From the NCBI RefSeq assembly GCF_019746665.1, contig NZ_JAIERS010000007.1, positions 1-64,000 of the forward strand: a stretch of 64,000 bases of DNA. The letters are read 5' to 3'. Numbering within the stretch: position 1 is the first letter of the stretch; every line of letters starts with the position of its first letter. This DNA is from Sphingomonas sp. Its GTDB lineage: Bacteria; Pseudomonadota; Alphaproteobacteria; Sphingomonadales; Sphingomonadaceae. The notes beneath the pieces are model-generated. The model saw only the letters and a list, made by a program, of their open reading frames with translations. It was not told the origin of the DNA and did no database searches. Both the position numbers and the translations under genes were made by a program. This document shows, piece by piece, positions 41,669 to 49,546 of the stretch.

Positions 41669-42760
41669 ATGATCGCTCGCCTGTTCGCGCCGTGCGCCCT
41701 GCTGCTCACCCTTGTCCTCGCCCTCGCCGCCCCGGCCCGCGCCGAATGGCCGGTGCGCGAGGGCGATGTCACGCTGCGCGACGTACGCTTCAAATCGGGC
41801 GAAACGCTCGCCGAGGTGCGGCTGCGTTACCGCCTGCTCGGCACCGAACATCGCGATGCCAAGGGGCGGATCGACAATGCGGTGATGGTGCTCCACGGCA
41901 CCGGCGGATCGGGACGCAACTTCCTGGTGCCCCAGTTCGCCGATGAGCTTTACGGCCCCGGCGCCCCGCTCGATCTGGCCAGGACGCTGGTGATCCTGCC
42001 CGACAATATCGGCCACGGCGCCTCCTCCAAGCCGAGCGACGGCTTGCGGATGAAATTCCCGCATTATGATTATGACGATATGGTCGCGCTCCAGCACCGG
42101 CTGCTGGTGGAGGGGCTGGGCGTTACCAAGCTGCGGCTGATCCTCGGTACCTCGATGGGGTGTATGCATGCTTTCGTATGGGGCGAGACCTATCCGGGGT
42201 TCGCCGAGCGGCTGGCGCCGTTCGCGTGCAACCCGGTCGCGCTCGCCGGGCGCAACCGGATGTGGCGCAAGATGGCGATCGACGCGATCCGCGCCGACCC
42301 GGCCTGGAACGGCGGCGACTATACCAGCCCGCCGGCGATGGGCGTTCGCGCGGCGGCGAACCTGCTGATCCTCGCCGGGATCAACCCGCTCGCCGCGCAG
42401 GCCCAGGCGCCAACCCGCGCCGCCGCCGATGCCGCGCTCGACGTGGCGTTCGAGCGCGCGCGCCAGTTCGACGCGAACGATGCGCTCTATTTCCTCGACG
42501 CATCCCGCAACTACGATCCCTCGCCCGCCTTGGAAAAGATCGCGGTGCCGGTGCTGTGGATCAATTCGGCGGATGATTTCATCAACCCGCCCGAGCTTGG
42601 CTTTCAGGCGACGCTCGGCCCGCGGATGCCGCGCGCGCGGACAATCCTGATCCCGGCGAGCACCGAGACCAAGGGCCACGGCACCCACACCTGGGCCAAG
42701 TTCTGGAAGGCGGACCTCGCCGCGCTGCTCGCTCTTCCCACCATCCCGCCCGCCCGCTAA
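41669..42760 (+). CDS. Exported alpha/beta-fold hydrolase, MetX-like
   Basis: About 363 residues with a signal peptide ([16 protein letters not shown]). The fold resembles homoserine O-acetyltransferase (MetX): [10 protein letters not shown] oxyanion loop, nucleophile in [15 protein letters not shown] (G-x-S-x-G), Asp probably in NSADDFINP, His in GHGTHTW. A cytoplasmic amino-acid acyltransferase would not be exported, so this is probably a hydrolase or acyltransferase with another substrate. ATG 41669 is the start that gives a signal peptide. It precedes trpG by 10 bp and may be co-transcribed with it. Confidence 0.87.
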   Translation: MIARLFAPCALLLTLVLALAAPARAEWPVREGDVTLRDVRFKSGETLAEVRLRYRLLGTEHRDAKGRIDNAVMVLHGTGGSGRNFLVPQFADELYGPGAPLDLARTLVILPDNIGHGASSKPSDGLRMKFPHYDYDDMVALQHRLLVEGLGVTKLRLILGTSMGCMHAFVWGETYPGFAERLAPFACNPVALAGRNRMWRKMAIDAIRADPAWNGGDYTSPPAMGVRAAANLLILAGINPLAAQAQAPTRAAADAALDVAFERARQFDANDALYFLDASRNYDPSPALEKIAVPVLWINSADDFINPPELGFQATLGPRMPRARTILIPASTETKGHGTHTWAKFWKADLAALLALPTIPPAR

Positions 42761-42770
42761 GGGCGCGCGC

Positions 42771-43349
42771 GTGATCCTCGTCATCGACAATTACGACAGC
42801 TTCACCTGGAACCTGGTCCATTATCTGATGGAGCTGGGTGCCGAGGTGCGAGTGGTGCGCAACGACGCGCTCACCGCCGCCGAGGCACTGGCGAGCAACG
42901 CTCATGCCTTCCTAATCTCGCCCGGCCCCAAGACGCCCAACGAGGCGGGGGTCTCGCTCGATCTGGTCGCCGCCTGCGCCGAGGCCGGCAAGCCGCTGCT
43001 CGGCGTCTGCCTGGGACATCAGGCGATCGGCCAGCATTTCGGCGGGCAAGTGGTGCGCGGCGGGCTGATGCATGGCAAGACCAGTCCGGTGCGGCATGAC
43101 GGCACCGGGCTGTTCGCCGGCCTCCCCTCGCCCTTCCAGGCGACGCGCTATCACTCGCTGATCGTCGATCCGGTGCCCGAAGGGCTGCTGGTGAACGCCA
43201 CCGCCGAGGACGGATCGGTGATGGGCTTCCGCCACCAAAACCTGCCGATCCACGGCGTGCAGTTCCACCCCGAAAGCATCGCGACCGAGCATGGCCATGC
43301 GATGCTCGCCAATTTCCTGACGCTCGCCGGCGTGAAGGCCGTGGCGTGA
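42771..43349 (+). CDS. trpG: Anthranilate synthase component II (glutamine amidotransferase)
   Basis: Supplies ammonia from glutamine to TrpE; in some bacteria the same subunit also serves aminodeoxychorismate synthase. 192 residues: [15 protein letters not shown] at the start, the nucleophile Cys in [12 protein letters not shown], and the His-Glu pair in [13 protein letters not shown]. The start is GTG/ATG-type: the frame opens at 42771 with V/M-I-L-V-I-D, just after the hydrolase stop. It is separated from trpD by a 381-bp gap containing two REP-like elements. Confidence 0.96.
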   Translation: MILVIDNYDSFTWNLVHYLMELGAEVRVVRNDALTAAEALASNAHAFLISPGPKTPNEAGVSLDLVAACAEAGKPLLGVCLGHQAIGQHFGGQVVRGGLMHGKTSPVRHDGTGLFAGLPSPFQATRYHSLIVDPVPEGLLVNATAEDGSVMGFRHQNLPIHGVQFHPESIATEHGHAMLANFLTLAGVKAVA

Positions 43350-43384
43350 GCGACCGAGGACTTGTGCGTATTCCCGGAAAGTCC

Positions 43385-43484
43385 CTTCCCCGGCGAAGGC
43401 CGGGGCCCAGTCGCGACCGCGTAAGGCCACGCGCGCGCCTGATCTGCAGCCGCGCCGCTGGACCCCGGCCTTCGCCGGGGAAGG
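43385..43484. repeat. REP-like inverted repeat, copy B
   Basis: 100-bp element with arms cttccccggcgaaggccggg (43385 on) and ...ccggccttcgccggggaagg (to 43484), nearly the same spacing as copies A and C. It lies in the trpG-trpD gap, 35 bp after the trpG stop. Between B and C (43485-43620) I see no gene with support. Confidence 0.9.
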
Positions 43485-43620
43485 TGCAGGAAGCCGCGAG
43501 GGCCGCGCTCCAACCGTCACACCGGACTTGTTCCGAGGTCCACCGAGGCGCCGGGACCGGCGACCGTAGGGCCGGATACATCGGTGGATGCCGCCCTTGA
43601 CCATTTTTACGCTTCCAGCC

Positions 43621-43720
43621 CTTCCCCGGCGCAGGCCGGGGTCCAGTGGTGCCGTCGCCGCAAGCGTCGCACGCCGTGCCAACCCGTACGCGGCTGGGCC
43701 CCGGCCTGCGCCGGGGAAGG
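43621..43720. repeat. REP-like inverted repeat, copy C, abutting the trpD ribosome-binding site
   Basis: Arms cttccccggcgcaggccggg (43621 on) and ...ccggcctgcgccggggaagg (to 43720). The right arm ends 10 bp before the trpD GTG, with taggggc lying between. A folded transcript would place a strong hairpin directly next to the trpD Shine-Dalgarno. The 381-bp gap 43350-43730 therefore holds copies B and C and no other feature I can support. Confidence 0.92.
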
Positions 43721-43730
43721 CGTTAGGGGC

Positions 43731-44732
43731 GTGACGGCTTTGGTTACCCTCCCCAACCCCGCCGCGCCGCTCGATGCCGAGCAGGCGGCGCGCGCCTTCG
43801 CCGATATTCTCGACGCCAAGACGAGCGAGCAGGCGATCGCTGATTTCCTGATCGGCCTCACCGAACGCGGCGAGACCGCGACCGAAATCGCCGAAGCCGC
43901 CAAGGCGCTGCGCGAACGCCTGATCCCCATCGACGCCCCGCCGGGCGCGATCGACGTGTGCGGCACCGGGGGCGACGGGCACCATACGCTCAACGTGTCG
44001 ACGGCGGTGTCGCTGGTGGTGGCCGCCGCCGGGGTGCCGGTCGCCAAGCATGGCAATCGCGCCGCTTCCTCAAAAGCGGGGGCGGCGGACACGCTCGAAG
44101 CGCTGGGCCTCGACATGGATCGTGCCGGCGCGACCGCCGAGGCGAGCCTGCGCGACATCGGCATCTGCTTCCTGTTCGCCGCCAACCATCACCCGGCGAT
44201 GAAGCGGATCACCCCGATCCGCCGCCGCATCGGCAAGCGCACCATCTTCAACCTGATGGGGCCGCTCGCCAACCCCGCGCGGGTCGGGCGCCAGCTGATC
44301 GGCATCGCCCGGCCCGATTACGCGCCCGTCTATGCCGAGGCGCTCGCCCGGCTCGGCACCGAGGCGGCGCTGGTCGTCTCGGGCGAGGAAGGGCTGGACG
44401 AGCTTTCGGGCGCCGGCCCCAGCGTGGTCGAGCGCGTCGGCGCCGCGACCCTCCCGCCGCGCATCGCGCCCGAGGATGCCGGCCTCCCGCGCCACCCGAT
44501 CGCGGCGATCCGGGGCGGCGACCCCGCCTTTAACGCCGCCGCCCTGCGCCGCCTCCTGAACGGCGAGCGCGGCGCCTATCGCGACGCGGTGTGCCTGAAC
44601 GCCGCTGCCGCGCTTGTCCTCGCCGAGCGCAGCCCCGATTTGCCCGCAGGCGCGGCACGCGCCGCCGACATGCTCGATAGCGGCGCCGCCGGCGCGCTGC
44701 TCGATCGCTGGATTAGCTATGACCATCCTTGA
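43731..44732 (+). CDS. trpD: Anthranilate phosphoribosyltransferase
   Basis: Transfers the phosphoribosyl group of PRPP to anthranilate. 333 residues with [17 protein letters not shown] (PRPP site), [15 protein letters not shown] and [23 protein letters not shown] 43731 is chosen because it is preceded by agggg and starts the conserved N-terminal helix domain; the open frame extends left through the REP element to 43584, but translation of the repeat is unlikely. It overlaps trpC by 14 bp. Confidence 0.95.
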   Translation: MTALVTLPNPAAPLDAEQAARAFADILDAKTSEQAIADFLIGLTERGETATEIAEAAKALRERLIPIDAPPGAIDVCGTGGDGHHTLNVSTAVSLVVAAAGVPVAKHGNRAASSKAGAADTLEALGLDMDRAGATAEASLRDIGICFLFAANHHPAMKRITPIRRRIGKRTIFNLMGPLANPARVGRQLIGIARPDYAPVYAEALARLGTEAALVVSGEEGLDELSGAGPSVVERVGAATLPPRIAPEDAGLPRHPIAAIRGGDPAFNAAALRRLLNGERGAYRDAVCLNAAAALVLAERSPDLPAGAARAADMLDSGAAGALLDRWISYDHP

Positions 44733-45513
44733 CCGTATCCTCGAAACCAAGCGCGCCGACGTCGCCGCGCGCAAGGCGTGCACGCCGTGGAGTGCGCTCG
44801 ACGCGCAGATCGCCGATCAGACCGCGCCCCGCGGCTTCCGCGCCGCGCTCGACGCCAAGGCGGCGACCGGCCCCGCGTTGATCGCCGAGATCAAGAAGGC
44901 GAGCCCCAGCAAGGGCGTGATCCGCGCGGATTTCGATCCCCCCGCCCATGCCCGCGCCTATGAGGCCGGGGGCGCGGCGTGCCTCTCAGTGCTGACCGAC
45001 GAACCCTGGTTCCAGGGGCATGACGCCTATCTCCAGGCGGCGCGCGCCGTCACCGCGCTGCCGGTGCTGCGCAAGGATTTCATGGTCGATCCCTGGCAGG
45101 CGGCCGAATCGCGCGCACTGGGGGCGGACGCGATCCTGCTCATCATGGCCGCGCTCGACGACACGACGCTCGCCGAGATCGAGGCGGCGGCGATCGATTG
45201 CGGACTCGACGTGCTCGTCGAGGTACATGACGCCAAGGAGCTGGAGCGCGCGCTGAAGCTCAAATCGCGGTTGATCGGGGTCAACAACCGCGATTTGCGT
45301 GATTTCACCGTGAGTTTCGAGCGGACTTTCACGCTGGTCGATAAGGCGCCGCCGGGCTGCACCTTTGTCGCCGAAAGCGGGCTTTCAACTCGTGCCGATC
45401 TGGACACCATGCGCGCGCGCGGGGTGAGCTGTTTCCTCGTCGGCGAGGCGCTGATGCGCGCGAGCGACGTGGCGGCCGCGACCCGCGCGCTGCTGGGGCG
45501 GGACGATGGCTGA
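44719..45513 (+). CDS. trpC: Indole-3-glycerol phosphate synthase
   Basis: Closes the indole ring from CdRP. 264 residues: [19 protein letters not shown] opening, the catalytic [36 protein letters not shown] and [13 protein letters not shown] single-domain enzyme, not fused to TrpF. ATG 44719 lies inside the trpD tail (14-bp overlap) and its own tail overlaps moaC by 8 bp, so trpD-trpC-moaC are tightly coupled. Confidence 0.97.
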   Translation: MTILDRILETKRADVAARKACTPWSALDAQIADQTAPRGFRAALDAKAATGPALIAEIKKASPSKGVIRADFDPPAHARAYEAGGAACLSVLTDEPWFQGHDAYLQAARAVTALPVLRKDFMVDPWQAAESRALGADAILLIMAALDDTTLAEIEAAAIDCGLDVLVEVHDAKELERALKLKSRLIGVNNRDLRDFTVSFERTFTLVDKAPPGCTFVAESGLSTRADLDTMRARGVSCFLVGEALMRASDVAAATRALLGRDDG

Positions 45514-45982
45514 GCTCACTCATCTCGACCAAAGCGGCGCCGCGCGCATGGTCGATGTGAGCGCCAAGCCCGCGACCACGCGCGAGGCGACCGCCGAGGG
45601 GCGGATCACCATGTCCGCCGAGGCCGCGCGGGCGATCGCGGAAGGCTCGGGCAAGAAGGGTGACGCGCTCGCGGTCGCGCGCGTGGCGGGCATCATGGCG
45701 GCCAAGCGCACCAGCGAGCTGATCCCGCTGTGCCATCCGGTGCCCCTCAGCCATGTCCGCGTCGAGCTGCTGCCCGATGAAAGCGGCGTCACGGTGCGCG
45801 CGACCTGCGCCTGCACCGGGCCGACCGGCGTTGAAATGGAAGCGCTTACCGCGACTTCGGTCGCGCTCTTGACGCTTTATGACATGGCGAAGGCGATCGA
45901 CCGGGCGATGGTGATCGGCCCGGTGGCGCTGCTCGCCAAATCGGGGGGTCAGTCGGGCAACTGGGTGCGCGCGGGCACTTAA
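45506..45982 (+). CDS. moaC: Cyclic pyranopterin monophosphate synthase
   Basis: Second step of molybdenum cofactor synthesis, forming cPMP from the MoaA product. 158 residues with [37 protein letters not shown] and the Lys in [13 protein letters not shown] 45506 overlaps trpC. The trpC-moaC-moeA neighbourhood is conserved in sphingomonads and other alphaproteobacteria; here two unrelated genes separate moaC from moeA. A hairpin directly follows the stop. Confidence 0.97.
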   Translation: MAELTHLDQSGAARMVDVSAKPATTREATAEGRITMSAEAARAIAEGSGKKGDALAVARVAGIMAAKRTSELIPLCHPVPLSHVRVELLPDESGVTVRATCACTGPTGVEMEALTATSVALLTLYDMAKAIDRAMVIGPVALLAKSGGQSGNWVRAGT

Positions 45983-46028
45983 AGCGATTTTCGAGCCGGC
46001 AGGTGATTCCACCTGCCTCGAAATCGCT
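45983..46028 (+). terminator. Hairpin after moaC, likely terminator or attenuating structure
   Basis: Inverted repeat starting one base after the moaC stop: agcgattttcgag...gcaggtg, loop attc, then cacctgc..ctcgaaatcgct. The stem is about 20 bp with small mismatches, but only ctct follows rather than a T-run, so intrinsic termination is plausible but not certain. It sits at the end of the trp-moaC group. Confidence 0.65.
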
Positions 46029-46093
46029 CTAGCCGCATCAACACAGCCCGATTTCGCAAGCGCTTCGCCCTGCGCTTTGGCATCGTCCGCCTT

Positions 46094-46885
46094 ATGCCAA
46101 ATCGAGGGATCTGCTCGATCGTCTTGCTCGGCCTGGGGCTGATCGCCGCGCCCGCGCGCGCCGCACCCGAGGAAATCCAGGTCTATATGGATGAGTTGAA
46201 CGCGCCTTGGGAAACCGGGCTCGACATCCATTTCAACTATGTGCCGAGCGGCCTGCCGGGCATCGATTACGAGGGCGAGCAAGCCTCGGTTAACCGCTTC
46301 CGCTACACCCCCGAATTCTCGCTGGGGCTGCCCGGCAATTTCGAGCTTGGCCTCTATCCCCCGCTCGGCACGATCGACCGCGAGGGACGGATCGCCGCGC
46401 ACGGGGTGAAGGGCCGGCTCAAATGGCTGGGGCCGGTGCCCAAGGGCGCGACCTGGTGGTGGGGCGCCAATTTCGAGATCGGCTATGAGGATAAGGCGCT
46501 CTCGATCAACCCGGGCAATGCCGAGTTCAAGGCGATATTGGGCGGGCGCTTCGGCCGGTGGACGGTGGCGGGCAATCTCAACATGGATTTCGTCGTCGCC
46601 GGATCGCAACCCGCGCCGTTGTCTTTCGATCTCGATACAAGAATAAGCTACAAGCTATCGAAAAGGCTGGAGATTGGGGTGGAGGCCTATGACGGCTTCG
46701 GCACCACGCGCGATTTCGGCGCCTTCGCGCAAAGCGAGCAGACGGTGTTCGCGGTGGTCGACGTGGATGTCGGTGGCGGCTGGGGGGTGAATTTCGGCGT
46801 CGGCCTCGGCTTCGGCGCGAACCCGGACGATGTAGCGGTGAAGGCGATCCTCTCGGTGCCGTTCAGCCGGCGGCGACGGGCGTGA
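46094..46885 (+). CDS. Outer-membrane-type exported protein
   Basis: 263 residues with a signal peptide (IVLLGLGLIAAPARAA). The mature protein has alternating amphipathic beta strands (for example GLDIHFNYVPSG, GNFELGLYPPLG, WGANFEIGYEDK, GWGVNFGVGLGFG) and ends in a strand-like SVPFSRRRRA, compatible with a small beta-barrel; the final residue is not the usual aromatic. Function not recognised. ATG 46094 has weak ribosome-binding signals. Confidence 0.7.
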   Translation: MPNRGICSIVLLGLGLIAAPARAAPEEIQVYMDELNAPWETGLDIHFNYVPSGLPGIDYEGEQASVNRFRYTPEFSLGLPGNFELGLYPPLGTIDREGRIAAHGVKGRLKWLGPVPKGATWWWGANFEIGYEDKALSINPGNAEFKAILGGRFGRWTVAGNLNMDFVVAGSQPAPLSFDLDTRISYKLSKRLEIGVEAYDGFGTTRDFGAFAQSEQTVFAVVDVDVGGGWGVNFGVGLGFGANPDDVAVKAILSVPFSRRRRA

Positions 46886-46956
46886 AGGGTGAACACTTGG
46901 ACGGGGGAACCTCTGTTACCCGTTTTAAGCGGCAAGGGCGCAATCAAAAGTCTGTG

Positions 46957-47496
46957 CTAGCGATAGCACCCGTCGATATTCTTCGGTCCCGAATAGCTTG
47001 GCCGGAGCGGAAATCCGAGTTCGGACTTAAGGGCTATGTCAGCGCTGCAATAGAGCCGGCTCGCTTGAGTACGAGCGACCTGCACGAATTGATAGGGCGT
47101 GCCCAGCCCACCTGTGTTACGAACGAGAGCATAACTCTTTATAATTGTTTTTGCGGGATTGGGGACGCTATCGACAATTTGCCGATCGGCTATGAACGCA
47201 ACGGTCGTCATTCGGCCTCTATAGCGGGCACGTGCAAAACGAATTGAGGTTATCGCATCTTCGTCAGCATGCGGCCGATCTACGAAGCGATCAACCTCAT
47301 CGACCGTTGCAATTGATCCCCCGACCCTTACAGTGATGACGTTATAGCCCCAAGCGTTGCCGTTTTCACGCCAATCAAGGGTGATGCTACCGTCCATTCC
47401 GTCTCCCGCGATGTTCCGCACCGGATTATTTCCGGCCCGTAGCGGAATAGGAGCGACGTTGGAGAGAGCCAAAGAAGCTGCAGCAGCGAGCGTCAT
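46957..47496 (-). CDS. Exported hypothetical protein, AT-richer than neighbours
   Basis: About 179 residues with a signal-peptide-like start (MTLAAAASLALSNVAPIP). The body shows DGSITLDWRENGNAWGYN and RMTTVAFIADRQIVDSVPN, with two C-terminal Cys. No family recognised. Codon use is visibly less GC-biased than the surrounding genes. The start is uncertain: ATG 47496 or the adjacent GTG 47499, or TTG 47517 further upstream. It is divergent from moeA and convergent with the outer-membrane-type gene, splitting moaC from moeA. Confidence 0.6.
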   Translation of the reverse strand: MTLAAAASLALSNVAPIPLRAGNNPVRNIAGDGMDGSITLDWRENGNAWGYNVITVRVGGSIATVDEVDRFVDRPHADEDAITSIRFARARYRGRMTTVAFIADRQIVDSVPNPAKTIIKSYALVRNTGGLGTPYQFVQVARTQASRLYCSADIALKSELGFPLRPSYSGPKNIDGCYR

Positions 47497-47635
47497 CACG
47501 GCAAAGTCCGTGCCCAAGGAGTGCCCAGTCTAACCCTCGATGTCTGTGTGCGCAATCAAGGTGAAAGCCAAGCTGTGGCTTCATATTTGCCGCCCCGCTT
47601 GCCCCCACCCTCGCCCCCGTGGCACGGCGAACACC

Positions 47636-48817
47636 ATGAGCCTGCTCAGTGTCGCCGAAGCCCAAGCGCGGTTGCTCGCCGCTGCCCCGCGCGTGGCGGT
47701 AGAGACGTGCGCGCTCGGCGCCGCCGCCGGGCGCTGGCTCGCCGCGCCGCTCATCGCCCGGCGCGATCAGCCGAGCGCGGACCTGTCGGCGATGGACGGC
47801 TATGCGCTGCGCTTCGCCGATCTCCCCGGGCCGCTGAGCGTGATCGGCGAAAGCGCGGCGGGGCGTCCCTTCGCCGGCAGGATCGGTGCGGGCGAGGCGG
47901 TGCGCATCTTCACCGGCGCGATCGTGCCCATGGGCGCCGACACGATCCTGGTGCAGGAAGAGGCGGCGCGGGCTGGCGTGGAACTCCACCTCGCCGGCGA
48001 AGGCCCCGGCGCCGAAGGCCGGCATATCCGCCGGCGCGGCCAGGATTTCGCGCAAGCCGCCGAACTGCTTCCCGCCGGCGCGCGGCTGACCCCGGCGGCG
48101 ATCGGGCTCGCGGCGGCGGCGGGGCATGGCGCGCTTGCCGTCCACCGCCGGGTGCGCGTCGCGATCGCGGCGACCGGGGACGAACTCGTGCCCCCCGGCG
48201 CGCCGGTAAACGACGGCCAGTTGCCCGAGGCCAATGGCGCGATGCTCGCCGCGCTGATCGCCGATCTGCCGGCGGACGTTACCCCGCTCGGCATCCTGCC
48301 CGATCGGCTGGAAGCCCTTACCGCCGCCTTCGCCGCGACCGAGGCGGATATTGTCGTCACGATCGGCGGCGCTTCCGTGGGCGATCATGATCTCGTCCGA
48401 CCCGCGCTCGAAGCCGCCGGCGGCACGATCGATTTCTGGCGGATCGCGATGCGCCCGGGCAAGCCGCTGCTTGCCGGGCGGCTGGGCGACGCGGTCGTGC
48501 TCGGCCTGCCGGGCAATCCCGTCTCGGCGTTCGTCACCGCGAGCCTGTTCCTGCGCCCGCTGGTCGCGGCGATGGCGGGCGCTGCCGACCCGTTGCCGCG
48601 CCGCCGGCACGTACCCCTCGCCGCGCCGCTTCCCGCCAATGACGCGCGCGAGGATTATCTGCGCGGCTGGTGGCAGGATGGTGGCGTCGTGGCGGCAAGC
48701 CGGCAGGACAGCGCGATGCTCGCGACCCTGGCGCGCGCGACCTGCCTGATCGTCCGCCCGCCGCACGCGCCGGCGGCCAAGCCGGGCGACTCGGTGGAAA
48801 TCCTCGACCTTGCTTGA
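47636..48817 (+). CDS. moeA: Molybdopterin molybdenumtransferase
   Basis: Inserts molybdate into adenylylated molybdopterin. 393 residues: SAMDGYALRFADLPG, ATGDELVPPGAPVNDGQL-type MoCF domain start, the catalytic TIGGASVGDHDLV and LGLPGNPVSAFVT, then the C-terminal domain IV. ATG 47636 matches the family's start (SLLSVAEAQARLL); the open frame begins at 47540 but the extra residues are unlike MoeA. Its last codons contain the -35 element of the lexA promoter. Confidence 0.96.
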   Translation: MSLLSVAEAQARLLAAAPRVAVETCALGAAAGRWLAAPLIARRDQPSADLSAMDGYALRFADLPGPLSVIGESAAGRPFAGRIGAGEAVRIFTGAIVPMGADTILVQEEAARAGVELHLAGEGPGAEGRHIRRRGQDFAQAAELLPAGARLTPAAIGLAAAAGHGALAVHRRVRVAIAATGDELVPPGAPVNDGQLPEANGAMLAALIADLPADVTPLGILPDRLEALTAAFAATEADIVVTIGGASVGDHDLVRPALEAAGGTIDFWRIAMRPGKPLLAGRLGDAVVLGLPGNPVSAFVTASLFLRPLVAAMAGAADPLPRRRHVPLAAPLPANDAREDYLRGWWQDGGVVAASRQDSAMLATLARATCLIVRPPHAPAAKPGDSVEILDLA

Positions 48818-48842
48818 CAGCTGCTCGGATGTTTCCTAATCG
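48814..48842 (+). promoter_or_regulatory. Candidate lexA promoter (-35 TTGACA)
   Basis: TTGACA at 48814-48819, overlapping the moeA stop, followed 17 bp later by taatcg (48837-48842) as a weak -10. The spacing is ideal for a sigma-70 promoter. The SOS box begins at the -10 end, so LexA binding would block RNA polymerase. Confidence 0.65.
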
Positions 48843-48856
48843 TTCGGCGTTCGTTC
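48842..48856 (+). promoter_or_regulatory. LexA (SOS) box upstream of lexA
   Basis: GTTC-ggcgttc-GTTC, a perfect match to the alphaproteobacterial SOS box GTTC-N7-GTTC, 15 bp before the lexA ATG. It indicates that lexA represses itself and is induced by DNA damage. Confidence 0.88.
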
Positions 48857-48871
48857 GCGCCGGAGGTCTCT

Positions 48872-49546
48872 ATGCTGACGCACAAACAGCATGAATTGCT
48901 TTGCTTCATCAACGATCGCCTGGCCGACACGGGGGTGTCGCCCTCGTTCGAGGAGATGAAGGAAGCGCTTGATCTGCGTTCCAAATCGGGCGTCCACCGG
49001 CTGATCAGCGCGCTCGAGGAACGCGCCTTCATCCGCCGCCTGCCCAACCGCGCGCGCGCGCTTGAGGTGCTGCGGATGCCCGAGCGTGCGGAGCCCAAGA
49101 AGCGCGCCGCCAAGGTCGATCCCAAGCCCGACAATTTCCGCCCGGCCCCGCCGCCCGCGAACGACGTGGTCGAGATCCCGCTCCACGGCCGCATCGCCGC
49201 GGGCGTGCCGATCGAGGCGTTCGAGGACTCGGCGACGCTCGCGGTGCCCGCCGCGTTGCTCGGCATGGGCGATCATTACGCGCTGGAAGTCGCGGGCGAC
49301 TCGATGGTCGAGGCTGGGATTCTCGACGGTGACTATGCGCTCATTCGCCGCACCGAGGTGGCGCGCGATGGTGAGATCGTCGTCGCGCTGATCGACGATA
49401 GCGAGGCGACGCTCAAATATTTCCGCCGCGAGGGGACGATGGTGCGTCTCGATCCCGCCAACCGTGCTTATGATCCGCAGCGTTACCACCCGAAGCAGGT
49501 GCGGGTGCAGGGGAAGCTGGCGGGGCTGCTGCGTCGCTACGACTGA
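48872..49546 (+). CDS. lexA: SOS response repressor LexA
   Basis: Represses SOS genes and is inactivated by RecA-stimulated self-cleavage. 224 residues: an N-terminal winged helix ([20 protein letters not shown]), a linker of about 35 residues, the cleavage site A110-G111 (RIAAGVPIE), and the catalytic Ser144 (GDSMVEAGI) and Lys182 ([10 protein letters not shown]). ATG 48872 has cggagg upstream. The tail overlaps the tail of the opposite comEC gene by 134 bp. Confidence 0.98.
   Translation: MLTHKQHELLCFINDRLADTGVSPSFEEMKEALDLRSKSGVHRLISALEERAFIRRLPNRARALEVLRMPERAEPKKRAAKVDPKPDNFRPAPPPANDVVEIPLHGRIAAGVPIEAFEDSATLAVPAALLGMGDHYALEVAGDSMVEAGILDGDYALIRRTEVARDGEIVVALIDDSEATLKYFRREGTMVRLDPANRAYDPQRYHPKQVRVQGKLAGLLRRYD

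Noticed and set aside
41573..42790. Extension of the small exported gene (41171-41572) to 42790
   Set aside because: The extra part is antisense to the alpha/beta hydrolase and precedes a good signal peptide with its own ribosome-binding site.
43584..43730. trpD starting at 43584 through the REP element
   Set aside because: The residues encoded by the repeat are unrelated to TrpD, and GTG 43731 has its own agggg.
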